Assembly (NCBI GenBank): GCA_014800245.1
Contig: JAAVGM010000001.1
Location: forward strand, 4,161-62,451
Length of the DNA: 58,291 nucleotides
Source of the DNA: Bacteroidales bacterium
Lineage (GTDB): Bacteria > Bacteroidota > Bacteroidia > Bacteroidales > Muribaculaceae
Reading direction: 5' to 3'
The translations under genes were made by a program, and so were the position numbers. How positions within the stretch are numbered: position 1 is the first letter of the stretch; each line of letters opens with the position of its first letter. Below the pieces are notes generated by a model. It did not search any database. It was not told the origin of the DNA and worked only from the letters and a program-made list of their open reading frames with translations. This document shows, in pieces, positions 8,810 through 16,792 of the stretch.

Positions 8810-9772
8810 TTATCTATTGGAGATAGTCTCTTTCAAGAATATCCGTAATATAAAATCCAATCTTAATCGCGCTATTGTCACCAAAACCTTTGACCGAAAG
8901 TTTCTACAATCCTTAAGTTTCAGTTCAGGCCATAAATTACGCCACCGTTTCATATCGTAAATCATCTTGTGCCTCAGCATTTTGTTCCTAACTCTTGAAA
9001 GCTGACGGTTGAGGGCAGACCTCATCTCTTTATCCTCCGGCAAAGAGTAAACAAAGTTTCTGATATAGCTCCACGACTCCACTGCGTCGTCATAATCCTT
9101 TCGGGCTGGACGCATAGTCATTGATTCTTGATTTGTACGGTTGTAATGATAGAGAGGCAGCCTTACATAGCTCACGCTTGAACTCAGCGCGTGTGCCAAT
9201 AATGAAACCGGGTAATCTTCGCCACGGTTGATATTTGGGGTTTCCATTCCGAAAGTCTCATAAAATGAGCGGCGGAACATTCTTATCCAGACCATACAAT
9301 GAAGTCGCCATTCAAGTAAATCAATCAATTGATTACGCTTGGCACGGTTAAAATCCTGAATTACTGTCTCTGAAGAGTTTTCATACTCATTTATATAGTT
9401 GCAAACCACCATATCTGCATCAGAACTTTTCGCCCTCTCATACATTAGGCGGTACATATCAGGCTCTACCCAATCATCGCTGTCGCAATGGATTATATAC
9501 TCTCCGCGAGCGGCACGCACTCCAGTTTTGCGTGTGGCAGCCAATCCTTTGTTAACGTAATGTGACAGTATAGTTACCTGCGAATACCGTTCCGGATATT
9601 CCTTAAGAGTATTCCGCAGAATTTCCATGCTCCGATCGGGAGTACAGTCATCGACAAAAATAAATTCGATACCGATGCGCATGGTTTGCCCGAAGAGCGA
9701 GCGTAAGCACCTCTCTATATAACGCTCTACTCCATAGATGGGAACAATTACCGATACTTTAATCTCTTCCAT
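8810..9772 (-). CDS. GT2-family glycosyltransferase (second of the tandem paralogous pair)
   Basis: A 320-residue GT-A enzyme starting MEEIKVSVIVPIYGVERY. The open frame extends 24 codons further upstream (to 9844), but that extension lies wholly inside the pyruvyltransferase-like gene and has no family character, so ATG 9770-9772 is preferred. That gives a 14-bp overlap with the upstream gene, similar to other junctions of this operon. Motifs are FIFVDDCTPDRS, NKGLAATRKTG, HCDSDDWVEPDM and NRGEDYPVSLLAH. It is paralogous to the gene at 7780-8799. It probably adds one sugar to the lipid-linked repeat unit. Confidence 0.88.
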   Translation of the reverse strand: MEEIKVSVIVPIYGVERYIERCLRSLFGQTMRIGIEFIFVDDCTPDRSMEILRNTLKEYPERYSQVTILSHYVNKGLAATRKTGVRAARGEYIIHCDSDDWVEPDMYRLMYERAKSSDADMVVCNYINEYENSSETVIQDFNRAKRNQLIDLLEWRLHCMVWIRMFRRSFYETFGMETPNINRGEDYPVSLLAHALSSSVSYVRLPLYHYNRTNQESMTMRPARKDYDDAVESWSYIRNFVYSLPEDKEMRSALNRQLSRVRNKMLRHKMIYDMKRWRNLWPELKLKDCRNFRSKVLVTIARLRLDFILRIFLKETISNR

Positions 9773-10730
9773 AGGCTTTAACCTCATGCAAATCGTGAAG
9801 CCAGGTTTCGACAAACGCAGATAGCTTGCCATAGGTGTTGTCAATATATTCCACGGGCTTATGCAACAATACCGAGAGAATCATCGTGTGAAGTCGAGTG
9901 GTGACAACGCGCGAGAATGGTTCAAGAAATTCATATCCTTTTTTCGTCAAAGAATCAAGGATGAATCTGTTTCCTAAAATTTGGATTGCTCTATCCACAA
10001 TTCTCAAGCGAATGCCATAGCGTCGCAAATCTCTTAAAATTCTCCTCACCCTCTTGAGATTTCTTATCATTAGCTCGAAATATTCAGGTGTGGGCCAGTC
10101 GGATGTTACGTCAGCTTCCTGCAGAGCCATCGGCGCATCCTGAGGAAGCTCTTTATCAGATCGGAGAAGAAAAAGAGTTTTTCCCTCTTCCCTATTTCGA
10201 TGACATTCCAACAGCGAGGGATTGATGCAGAATGCCATATCGGGAGCAAGGTAGATATGATTGCGACTGAAATGAACCGACAGAATGTCGTAGCTTGCTT
10301 TGTCGCGGGCAAAGAGATGCAGGTCGGAGTGACCGGCCATTAAATCGGCATCCTTCTCGATTAACTCTTTTTCTTGATAGCAGATTGACTGTGGAAGCAT
10401 CACAATTCTGTTCTCGGGATAGCGTTTTATGATTTCAAGCCTGGTATCTTGAAGCGGCCTCCATAAATCTCCGAAATTTCCACCTCCCATCAGTAGGATA
10501 GTAACGTCTTTATCCAGATTGGGGAAAGGAAAGTAGCCCGCTCCGTAACTCCCCAAGAGTTTAAAGTCGTTTTCTTGAAGAAAATCTAATGCTCCCTGCC
10601 ATATCAGCAAGTCTCCGATATTCGCGTAATAGGGAGCATCGGCAATAATAACTCGATTGCTCAAGAGTGGCTTTAGATGCCCGGCTATAATCTGACGAAG
10701 CTCTGAAATTTTGTTCTCAAAATACTCCAT
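9759..10730 (-). CDS. Polysaccharide pyruvyl transferase family protein
   Basis: A 323-residue member of the CsaB/ExoV/WcaK-like family, which uses phosphoenolpyruvate to form pyruvate ketals on polysaccharides. Seen in the sequence are the N-terminal ADAPYYANIGDLLIWQGA, the glycine-rich ILLMGGGNFGDLW near residue 85-97, RIVMLPQSICYQ, the aspartate-containing YLAPDMAFCI, and the C-terminal VVTTRLHTMILSVLLHKPV, where the RLH motif is conserved. It fits pyruvylation of a sugar residue, though some members of the family have other roles. It overlaps the upstream radical SAM gene by 46 bp, the longest overlap in the operon. Confidence 0.85.
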   Translation of the reverse strand: MEYFENKISELRQIIAGHLKPLLSNRVIIADAPYYANIGDLLIWQGALDFLQENDFKLLGSYGAGYFPFPNLDKDVTILLMGGGNFGDLWRPLQDTRLEIIKRYPENRIVMLPQSICYQEKELIEKDADLMAGHSDLHLFARDKASYDILSVHFSRNHIYLAPDMAFCINPSLLECHRNREEGKTLFLLRSDKELPQDAPMALQEADVTSDWPTPEYFELMIRNLKRVRRILRDLRRYGIRLRIVDRAIQILGNRFILDSLTKKGYEFLEPFSRVVTTRLHTMILSVLLHKPVEYIDNTYGKLSAFVETWLHDLHEVKAYGRD

Positions 10731-11827
10731 TTTCCATTTATCACATGATAAATTAGACTTCTGACTGAATAAACCAATTTCTGAGCTTTATTCTTACACA
10801 TAGCCAGATGTTTAGACTTAGAAGTCAACATCTCATTATTATCTGATAATTTCTGAGACAAAAACTGTCGCATCTCTTCTCCAACCCAATGACGCCCATC
10901 AACTGTGACGCGGTCGCGCATCTCCAGGTATGTGGGAGTTATAAGTTCGGGGATCATCCCGAGCGTAAGCCATGAGTGACCATTATAGCAATGAGCCTTT
11001 TCACATTTCCCTACCGGGCAGAAATCAATTAGAGCCGAAGGATTATCAAAAATTTTTGTGGGTCTTAAACGGTAGCATTGCGAAAGTGATCCGTTCTCCA
11101 AATTTATACATCCGCCCCATAACCCGTTATAGCAAAACTCTTTTTGTGGTTCGCCGAATATCCTCATCTTGAAATCAAACAGCGGAGAGTCAAACTGTCC
11201 CCAAACTTTGATATAGTCTTCGCGTGAGAGTGAGGAAAGTATCGGTATTTCACGCTTACTTTCATCTCGTGCCACAGTGATATGACAAAGCACCCCGAGA
11301 TTTTTGAGGCATACTTTCTTAATCTCATCAATATATGGAATTGCGTCATCGGAAGGTGTCAGCTCAACAGTAAACGAAATGTTGCTGCCTTCAATCAGGC
11401 GGATGTTGTCAAAATATTTGTCAAGAAGCCCTTTTGACTTTAGCTCCATAAAATGGAAGGAAATCTTTAGGATCAGGTGTTTTTGTAAATCCTCGGGGAT
11501 TTCCTCTGTCAGCTCCTTGATTCGCTTTGTCGGCAATCCGTTTGTGACCAACATGACGTAGTGACCTTCTTCAAGCAATTCACGTGTTAACTCCACTATA
11601 TATGGAGCCAAAAGAGTTTCCCCTGCCCCGCATAAGTTGAGCAAGCATGTTCCTCCCAATCGCTCGCGTGAAAGTGCCTTACGGATATGCGAAAGGGTAT
11701 AGTCGAGAGGCCATACCTCTGCTGACGCGACATGAAGCTGAGTTATGTAGCAATAACTGCATTGTAGATTGCACCTGGTCACCGGCACATAAACATCGAA
11801 GTATCTTTTCAGTCTGTCTTTATTCAA
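10685..11827 (-). CDS. Radical SAM protein of the polysaccharide operon
   Basis: A 380-residue protein with the radical SAM [4Fe-4S] motif CxxxCxxC (Cys19, Cys23, Cys26, in VTRCNLQCSYCYI), then LCGAGETLL near residue 63-71 as the SAM-binding glycine-rich strand. The C-terminal half has further cysteines (around GLWGGCINLENG, SQCYRLRP and CPVGKCEKAHC) that could bind an auxiliary cluster, as in SPASM-type proteins. Translation seems to start at a TTG (11825-11827) that overlaps the TAA of the upstream gene by 8 bp, because no in-frame ATG precedes the cluster motif. The substrate is unknown; a sugar or lipid-linked sugar modification is inferred only from context. Confidence 0.82.
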   Translation of the reverse strand: MNKDRLKRYFDVYVPVTRCNLQCSYCYITQLHVASAEVWPLDYTLSHIRKALSRERLGGTCLLNLCGAGETLLAPYIVELTRELLEEGHYVMLVTNGLPTKRIKELTEEIPEDLQKHLILKISFHFMELKSKGLLDKYFDNIRLIEGSNISFTVELTPSDDAIPYIDEIKKVCLKNLGVLCHITVARDESKREIPILSSLSREDYIKVWGQFDSPLFDFKMRIFGEPQKEFCYNGLWGGCINLENGSLSQCYRLRPTKIFDNPSALIDFCPVGKCEKAHCYNGHSWLTLGMIPELITPTYLEMRDRVTVDGRHWVGEEMRQFLSQKLSDNNEMLTSKSKHLAMCKNKAQKLVYSVRSLIYHVINGKWSILRTKFQSFVRL

Positions 11828-12707
11828 GGAATGAAAATTTATATCCGGCTTCTTTAAGCCATTTAACAGTTTCTTTAAATAATCCCTTATTGATGCTTTC
11901 CCAAGTACGGAGTTTTATTTTCCCGGCTAACCTTCGGTGGTTATAGTTTTCGGGACTATGCCATAGCTTCCACTCGTGAGTGAACACCACGAGGGTGTCA
12001 ACATTCTCGATTCGTTTTAAATCACTAAGCACCCTGAAATTATCATCAACCCTCAGGTCGGTCCTTCTGTAGGAGATTTCGTTTTTACTTATCCTCCCCC
12101 TTTTCGCTACAGTCATTGCTTCTGAAGCAGTGAGATCATATGATAAGCGGTTGCAATCGTCAGCGCAAAGAAGAGTCTTTACACCTGTCAAGGCGTTTAA
12201 AAGCGAATCGGGGGCAAAGAAGTAGTGGAATCGTAGCGTTGATGCAATCATTGATGAATCTGAAAATTGAGCTATTGCTCTATTCAGATTGTTATATGAG
12301 TCCCGAAAGTCTGCTACCGTTACCAGACTGTCAAACTCAGCCCTGCTGCTATGATAACCTATCCTTAACCAATCAGATGCTTTTCGGAAATCGTTTTTAT
12401 ATTTCAACGGCATATCTTCAAGGAGGGTATCTGTGCCGTCACCGTTGCGTAAATGTTCATAGGTGTAGAGTGTGATCCGCATACCATATTCTCGATGCAA
12501 TTCTTGAAGGAAAGCCATGAAGGGATGTTGGAAGAGAGAGTCATAATCCTGTTGATTCCCTATCAGATCGGCAAACACCTCAACATCGTCAAGGCTCAGG
12601 TGGACCACTCGGTCGCTCTCTTCGACGTCATTCCGGTATCCCCGGCTGCATGAGCAGACGGCGACGGTGAGGAATAGAACCACAAGAAATATTAAGTTTT
12701 TGTACAT
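11820..12707 (-). CDS. NodB/polysaccharide-deacetylase-like lipoprotein (WbmS-like)
   Basis: A 295-residue protein with a hydrophobic signal and a Ser-Cys lipobox-like end (VCSCSRG, Cys21), so probably a lipoprotein exported from the cytoplasm. The mature part starts with HLSLDDVEVF, reminiscent of the FxDDG metal-binding strand of NodB-type (beta/alpha)-barrel deacetylases, followed by FLQELHREYGMRITLYTYE, and a later LRFHYFFAPDSL. The catalytic set is incomplete compared with classical deacetylases, so a bona fide deacetylase activity is uncertain. It resembles the WbmS-like group found in O-antigen loci. One base separates it from wzx. Confidence 0.65.
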   Translation of the reverse strand: MYKNLIFLVVLFLTVAVCSCSRGYRNDVEESDRVVHLSLDDVEVFADLIGNQQDYDSLFQHPFMAFLQELHREYGMRITLYTYEHLRNGDGTDTLLEDMPLKYKNDFRKASDWLRIGYHSSRAEFDSLVTVADFRDSYNNLNRAIAQFSDSSMIASTLRFHYFFAPDSLLNALTGVKTLLCADDCNRLSYDLTASEAMTVAKRGRISKNEISYRRTDLRVDDNFRVLSDLKRIENVDTLVVFTHEWKLWHSPENYNHRRLAGKIKLRTWESINKGLFKETVKWLKEAGYKFSFLE

Positions 12708-12708
12708 A

Positions 12709-14244
12709 TCAACCTATCCTTTTTATCACAGCTCGACGGATAATTTTACGTTCCTTGTCGTTCAACCCGATTCCGACCTCAAGAGCTATCACAATCAACA
12801 TACTTCCCGCTATGGTGATGATCGGATTGATGGTTTGTGTTATTTGCAGATAATGATACCCTGCATATAGAAGAGCGCATACTATTGCCAACATTCCGGC
12901 CGGCAAAAAGACCGAATGCAGAATTCTGAAAATGGATATTTCGGGCATATACATCTTAAGTACCCACAATCTGACAATTAATGCGATGATTGCAAGCATG
13001 GCAACCACGACAAAGACCGATTGCGGAGCCATCCCATAGCGCAAGAGCATATAGGCAATGAGCAGACTAAGAAGCTGAATCCCTCCAACTGATATTTCAT
13101 AAATCTTCACATGGCCTGTCGCCCTCACCCCGGCTCCGATACAATAGGTAAAACTTTCAATCTGTGAGATTATAAGCACTAATTGAGTGAATATCGGAGT
13201 ATAAGCGGGATAGTCTCCAAGCCAGAATTTGAGAATTGGCTCGATGGCCATCAAAATTGGAAATGACAATATCAGGAGCAGATAAAAGGAAATTTTACAT
13301 CCGTATATAATGAGGCTTTCGGTTTGCTTGAAATCGTTGGCTGAAAAGGTTTTGGTTATCTGAGGATTGAGTGCTGTAGTGAAATTCCGGACAAAACTGT
13401 TTAACGCCGTGTTCACTTGTGAGGAGAGCGCGTAAGCAGCATTCACCACCGGCCCGAAGAAGAGATTCAATAAAATATTGCAACCCTGATTTTTCCCCAC
13501 CCATGACAGTGTGCCGATCGTGCTCCAAGACATAAATCCGGCCATAGGTCGAAAGAGTTCTTTATCGTATATCGCTCGTATTGACCGACATTCCGGAAAG
13601 CAGCGCCTGCAATAAATCAGGGTGAGTAACACAAGAAGGGCCGCTGTGCCCATATTGAGAAGCGAATATGCCCGAAGCTTATTAGTGAGTATGAAGGTCA
13701 AGGATAAAGCAACTATCAATTTCACCACCACCTCAAAAATACTCAGGACAGCGAATATCTCCATCCTTTCGCGTGCAATAACCACTGCGTTGAGCGGTGT
13801 ACGAAGGATAGTGAATACAAAAGAGATTACGGCACATTGATATACCCAGTTGGCAGCCGTGAGCTGATCTGAGGGAATCGTCATATAACGATTCAGAAAC
13901 CACAGGCCGAGTGTTTCCGCCAACACCACCACTATCAGAGATAGCAAGATATGGATGGTGATTGCCGTGCGGAATATCCTGCCGGCACAATTTATGTCAT
14001 CCCGACCAAGGGAGAACGATAGAAATCTTACCGTGGATAGCGACATCGCTCCGTTAAGGAACGACAACATTACTATTATGCCTCCGACTACATTGTAAAT
14101 TCCGTAATCAACTGATCCAAGCTCTCTCAGCACTATCCGCGAGGTATAGAGCGAAACGCCCATCACCAGAAACATTCTGAAATAAAGCATCAGAGTGTTT
14201 CTGGCTATGTTGGATGTCGAACTAAGAGATCTCTCTTGAGGCAA
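12709..14244 (-). CDS. wzx: Oligosaccharide flippase (Wzx, MOP superfamily)
   Basis: A 511-residue membrane protein with about 12-14 transmembrane segments. The N-terminus NIARNTLMLYFRMFLVMGV and SRIVLRELGSVDYGIYNVVGG are typical of Wzx/MATE-type polysaccharide transporters of Bacteroidetes, and FLNGAMSLSTVRFLSFSLGR follows. It would flip undecaprenyl-PP-linked repeat units from cytoplasm to periplasm for polymerisation by the Wzy-like protein at 5558-6838. It lies 8 bp from the upstream barrel gene and 1 bp from the downstream gene, consistent with one transcript. Confidence 0.9.
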   Translation of the reverse strand: MPQERSLSSTSNIARNTLMLYFRMFLVMGVSLYTSRIVLRELGSVDYGIYNVVGGIIVMLSFLNGAMSLSTVRFLSFSLGRDDINCAGRIFRTAITIHILLSLIVVVLAETLGLWFLNRYMTIPSDQLTAANWVYQCAVISFVFTILRTPLNAVVIARERMEIFAVLSIFEVVVKLIVALSLTFILTNKLRAYSLLNMGTAALLVLLTLIYCRRCFPECRSIRAIYDKELFRPMAGFMSWSTIGTLSWVGKNQGCNILLNLFFGPVVNAAYALSSQVNTALNSFVRNFTTALNPQITKTFSANDFKQTESLIIYGCKISFYLLLILSFPILMAIEPILKFWLGDYPAYTPIFTQLVLIISQIESFTYCIGAGVRATGHVKIYEISVGGIQLLSLLIAYMLLRYGMAPQSVFVVVAMLAIIALIVRLWVLKMYMPEISIFRILHSVFLPAGMLAIVCALLYAGYHYLQITQTINPIITIAGSMLIVIALEVGIGLNDKERKIIRRAVIKRIG

Positions 14245-14252
14245 TTAAGATC

Positions 14253-14858
14253 CTATTTGAAGATAACACCGGCTTTCAGACCAATGAAATTCAGACCTCC
14301 TGCGTGACGATATACGTTATATCCGTCGGGTGTGCAGTTTAGTTTCGATTTATAGAAAACACCTATGCGGATGAGTGTATTGCGTAAAGGGATATTGCCG
14401 CCGACTTCAATCGTCGGAGTGATCAGACAGCCTGATTTTTTTAGATCCTTCACCACCATCCCGGCTGAAGAACTCCAAGTCTTGGCGCTCAGGGTAGTGA
14501 AAAAGACAGGCGAAAAACCTACAAGCCCATAGAATGAGCTTTTCCCGAACGAAAGTCGGCTCCACTCCAACTGAACCGGAACACCTGCCTCAAACATATT
14601 GCGGGTATTGGTGTATTTGTTGATTTTGTTGGTGTAGTCCATCCCCAGCGAGAGACCGCAGTTGATGAAAAGATCACGATGGATATTCTTTTTCCATACT
14701 CCTTCAACGCCGAAATCTTTTGATGTCTGGCTGTTTGCTGCTGCAAAGGCTGAAACCTGGAAAGCATGATCCGGGTTCTCGGTTCCGGATGTCTGCGCAT
14801 ACGCCTTGCCTCCGAAAATACAGAGGAGGGCAATCATTGTTAAAAAAAGGTGTTTCAT
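14253..14858 (-). CDS. Small secreted outer-membrane beta-barrel protein, unknown role
   Basis: A 201-residue protein with a clear Sec signal peptide (MKHLFLTMIALLCIFGG, cleavage after AYAQ-type Ala-x-Ala). The mature part has alternating hydrophobic/polar strands with aromatic ends (FQVSAFAAANSQTS, LFINCGLSLGMDY, FYGLVGFSPVFF, LIRIGVFYKSKL), as in eight-stranded outer-membrane barrels, and it ends KAGVIFK. It sits between upxY and wzx, so it is in the operon, perhaps an accessory of surface polysaccharide or a passenger. No specific family recognised. Confidence 0.7.
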   Translation of the reverse strand: MKHLFLTMIALLCIFGGKAYAQTSGTENPDHAFQVSAFAAANSQTSKDFGVEGVWKKNIHRDLFINCGLSLGMDYTNKINKYTNTRNMFEAGVPVQLEWSRLSFGKSSFYGLVGFSPVFFTTLSAKTWSSSAGMVVKDLKKSGCLITPTIEVGGNIPLRNTLIRIGVFYKSKLNCTPDGYNVYRHAGGLNFIGLKAGVIFK

Positions 14859-14925
14859 TATTGTTGATTAATTTAATTTTGTAGCTTATATAATGCAAAA
14901 AAGGCCTTAAGACTCGAATAGAATC

Positions 14926-15495
14926 TTAAAGCACTTCAACATTAATTTTCTCAATCTTTAATCGGGCAACTCCTCTAATACCGACCGGGACGGCTAAATC
15001 TAAAAATTTTTCGTCGCAAGTTAAAATTTCACCTGTCAAACCCATCAAGGGACCTCTCACCACCCGAACCTTATCATTGACCTTTAAGATTGCGGGATCA
15101 AATGAGACAGGATATTCCGATTGACCCAGTATAAATTTTAGCCGCGCTATTTGGCGCTCCGGAATTACCGCGAGCTCCTTTACCCCCCCCGGTAGCGATA
15201 ATGGCTTTATAATCAATGAGTTATTGATTACATCTAAAATCTCTGACTTATCAATTAATACAAAAATCACCATAGGAATCACCACTACCTCCACGAGCTT
15301 CTTCCTATCTGACCACTGTCTCAACTGATTTTGAACGGGAAGGTAATTTTCTACGCCGATACTATCAAGATAAGCCCTGACTTTCTTTTCGCTCCTCGGG
15401 CGAGTATAGAGGGCTATCCACGATTTTGGGTGCGCTTCGCGGTCGTCAGTCCCATTGACCGACGAAACTCTTCCATAATCTTTAGCGCTTATCAT
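14926..15495 (-). CDS. UpxY-type transcription antiterminator (NusG paralogue)
   Basis: A 189-residue NusG-like regulator. The NGN domain spans about residues 24-125 (SWIALYTRPRSEKKVRAYL, YLPVQNQLRQWSDRKK, VVVIPMVIFVLID) and a KOW domain about 141-170 (VNDKVRVVRGPLMGLTGE). Proteins of this group head capsule operons in Bacteroides and allow RNA polymerase to read through the long operon by acting on the nascent leader. Being the first gene, with a 60-nt leader behind a recognisable -7 box, it fits this role. No upxZ-like inhibitor gene follows it, unlike in B. fragilis loci. The 67-bp gap to the barrel gene shows nothing clear. Confidence 0.88.
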   Translation of the reverse strand: MISAKDYGRVSSVNGTDDREAHPKSWIALYTRPRSEKKVRAYLDSIGVENYLPVQNQLRQWSDRKKLVEVVVIPMVIFVLIDKSEILDVINNSLIIKPLSLPGGVKELAVIPERQIARLKFILGQSEYPVSFDPAILKVNDKVRVVRGPLMGLTGEILTCDEKFLDLAVPVGIRGVARLKIEKINVEVL

Positions 15496-15555
15496 ATCTT
15501 AAAGAAAATAAAAAACGAGACTTATTTACCTTCTAAAAAGACAATAATTCAGGTA

Positions 15556-15563
15556 CAAAGATA
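15556..15563 (-). promoter_or_regulatory. Probable -7 box of the polysaccharide operon promoter
   Basis: On the minus strand the sequence reads TATCTTTG, an exact match to the Bacteroidetes TAnnTTTG element, about 61 bp ahead of the upxY start. A -33 TTTG is not found at the usual spacing (ATTG lies at 15587-15590, spacing 23). I looked for inverted repeats flanking this promoter that could make it invertible and saw none. Confidence 0.5.
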
Positions 15564-15737
15564 ATAATAATTTTATAAACTTAAGTCAATTAAAGAAGTT
15601 TTTTATGATTTACACAATGCTATGCGTGATTATATCGACAATGAATATCCTTATTGAGGATTTTTGAGGACAATCTATTTCGGAATAATATCATTTAGAA
15701 TCATACGTTAATTCAAGCGAAGAAAATACTACAAAAA

Positions 15738-16667
15738 ATGGCTTTTAAAAATTTCAAAGGATATTTATTGGCCGCCATTGCGGCAGCCGCCTATGGCACA
15801 AACCCGGTCTTCGCCATCCCTCTTTATGAGCATGGGATGAATCCGAATTCCGTTTTGTTGTTCCGATACCTTATCGGACTCCCCATTCTTGCATGCATCA
15901 TGAAGGCAAGAAATATATCTTTTGCTATAAAAAAGGAGGAGATTCTCAAAGTAGTGATTTTAGGTTTTCTTATGGCAATCTCCTCCCTTACGCTTTTTGA
16001 AAGCTATAAATTCATGAATTCGGGAATCGCCTCCACCCTTCTCTTTGTGTATCCAATCATGGTGGCCGTGCTGATGATATTCCTTTTCCATGAGAGATTT
16101 AAGATCTCTGTAGGGTTATGTCTGATAATAATGAGTTTCGGTCTCTTCCTGCTCATGAATCCTCAAGGAGAGGAATCACTCAGCCTTATAGGCATACTAT
16201 TGGTGATGGTTTCGGCCGGAACATATGCAATCTATATTATCTTTGTGAATGTCTCCAAAACCATCCGCGAGATCCCTACCACCAAGCTGCTCTTTTACGT
16301 TTTATCTGCCGGCACATTCTTCTACGTATGTCTGATTCCTTGTGGCTTTGAATTAACATTACCGGAACAGAATCTCGATTGGTTGTCGCTTACAGCCTTA
16401 GCTATCATCCCGACGGTTCTTTCCCTGGCATGCACCACGCGAGCCATACAGCTAATAGGCTCCACTCCGACAGCCATTTTCGGCGCTCTCGAACCGGTAT
16501 CGGCCGTAATCCTTAGCGTAGCAGTGCTTGGTCAGTCGCTCACTACGCGCGATCTCCTCGGCGGTCTCTTTATCATCATTGCCACAACAATCGTAGTAGC
16601 CGACAATTCTGTGGATCGCATCATCCTCCATGTCCGCAAAATGTTTCCGAAGCGGAGGAAAAGGTAA
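15738..16667 (+). CDS. EamA/DMT-family transporter
   Basis: A 309-residue integral membrane protein with ten predicted transmembrane helices arranged as two EamA repeats (about residues 8-140 and 150-290). The N-terminal AAAAYGTNPVFAIPLY and LFRYLIGLP, the first-repeat end LFVYPIMVAVLMIFLFHE and the second-repeat end FGALEPVSAVILSVAVLGQ are hallmarks of drug/metabolite transporter superfamily exporters. The substrate is unknown. It is divergent from the polysaccharide operon, with 242 bp between the starts, and convergent with higA. Confidence 0.9.
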   Translation: MAFKNFKGYLLAAIAAAAYGTNPVFAIPLYEHGMNPNSVLLFRYLIGLPILACIMKARNISFAIKKEEILKVVILGFLMAISSLTLFESYKFMNSGIASTLLFVYPIMVAVLMIFLFHERFKISVGLCLIIMSFGLFLLMNPQGEESLSLIGILLVMVSAGTYAIYIIFVNVSKTIREIPTTKLLFYVLSAGTFFYVCLIPCGFELTLPEQNLDWLSLTALAIIPTVLSLACTTRAIQLIGSTPTAIFGALEPVSAVILSVAVLGQSLTTRDLLGGLFIIIATTIVVADNSVDRIILHVRKMFPKRRKR

Positions 16668-16752
16668 AGATTTTCAGTTTACTCTCCCCATCCAATAGAG
16701 TATAATAATGCAAAGATAGCTGATATGCCTTAGCATTAAGAAATTATAGTGG

Positions 16753-16792
16753 ATGGAACTTTAATCTTTGAAATGGAACCTTAATCTTTGAA
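16753..16792. repeat. 20-bp tandem duplication across the higA stop codon
   Basis: Two copies of a 20-bp unit (16753-16772 and 16773-16792) differ at one base. The inner copy contains the last codons of higA and its TAA; the outer copy lies just downstream in the higA 3' region. See the finding on boundary duplications. Confidence 0.9.

Noticed and set aside
9773..9844. Longer N-terminus of the GT2 protein (start at 9844)
   Set aside because: It lies fully inside the upstream gene and precedes the normal GT2 start motif.
10685..10730. Frameshift explaining the 46-bp overlap of the radical SAM and pyruvyltransferase-like genes
   Set aside because: Both proteins look complete at the overlapping ends, and other junctions of the operon overlap too.
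15496..15737. Invertible promoter of the capsule operon
   Set aside because: No pair of inverted repeats flanks the -7 box and no recombinase gene is in the window.
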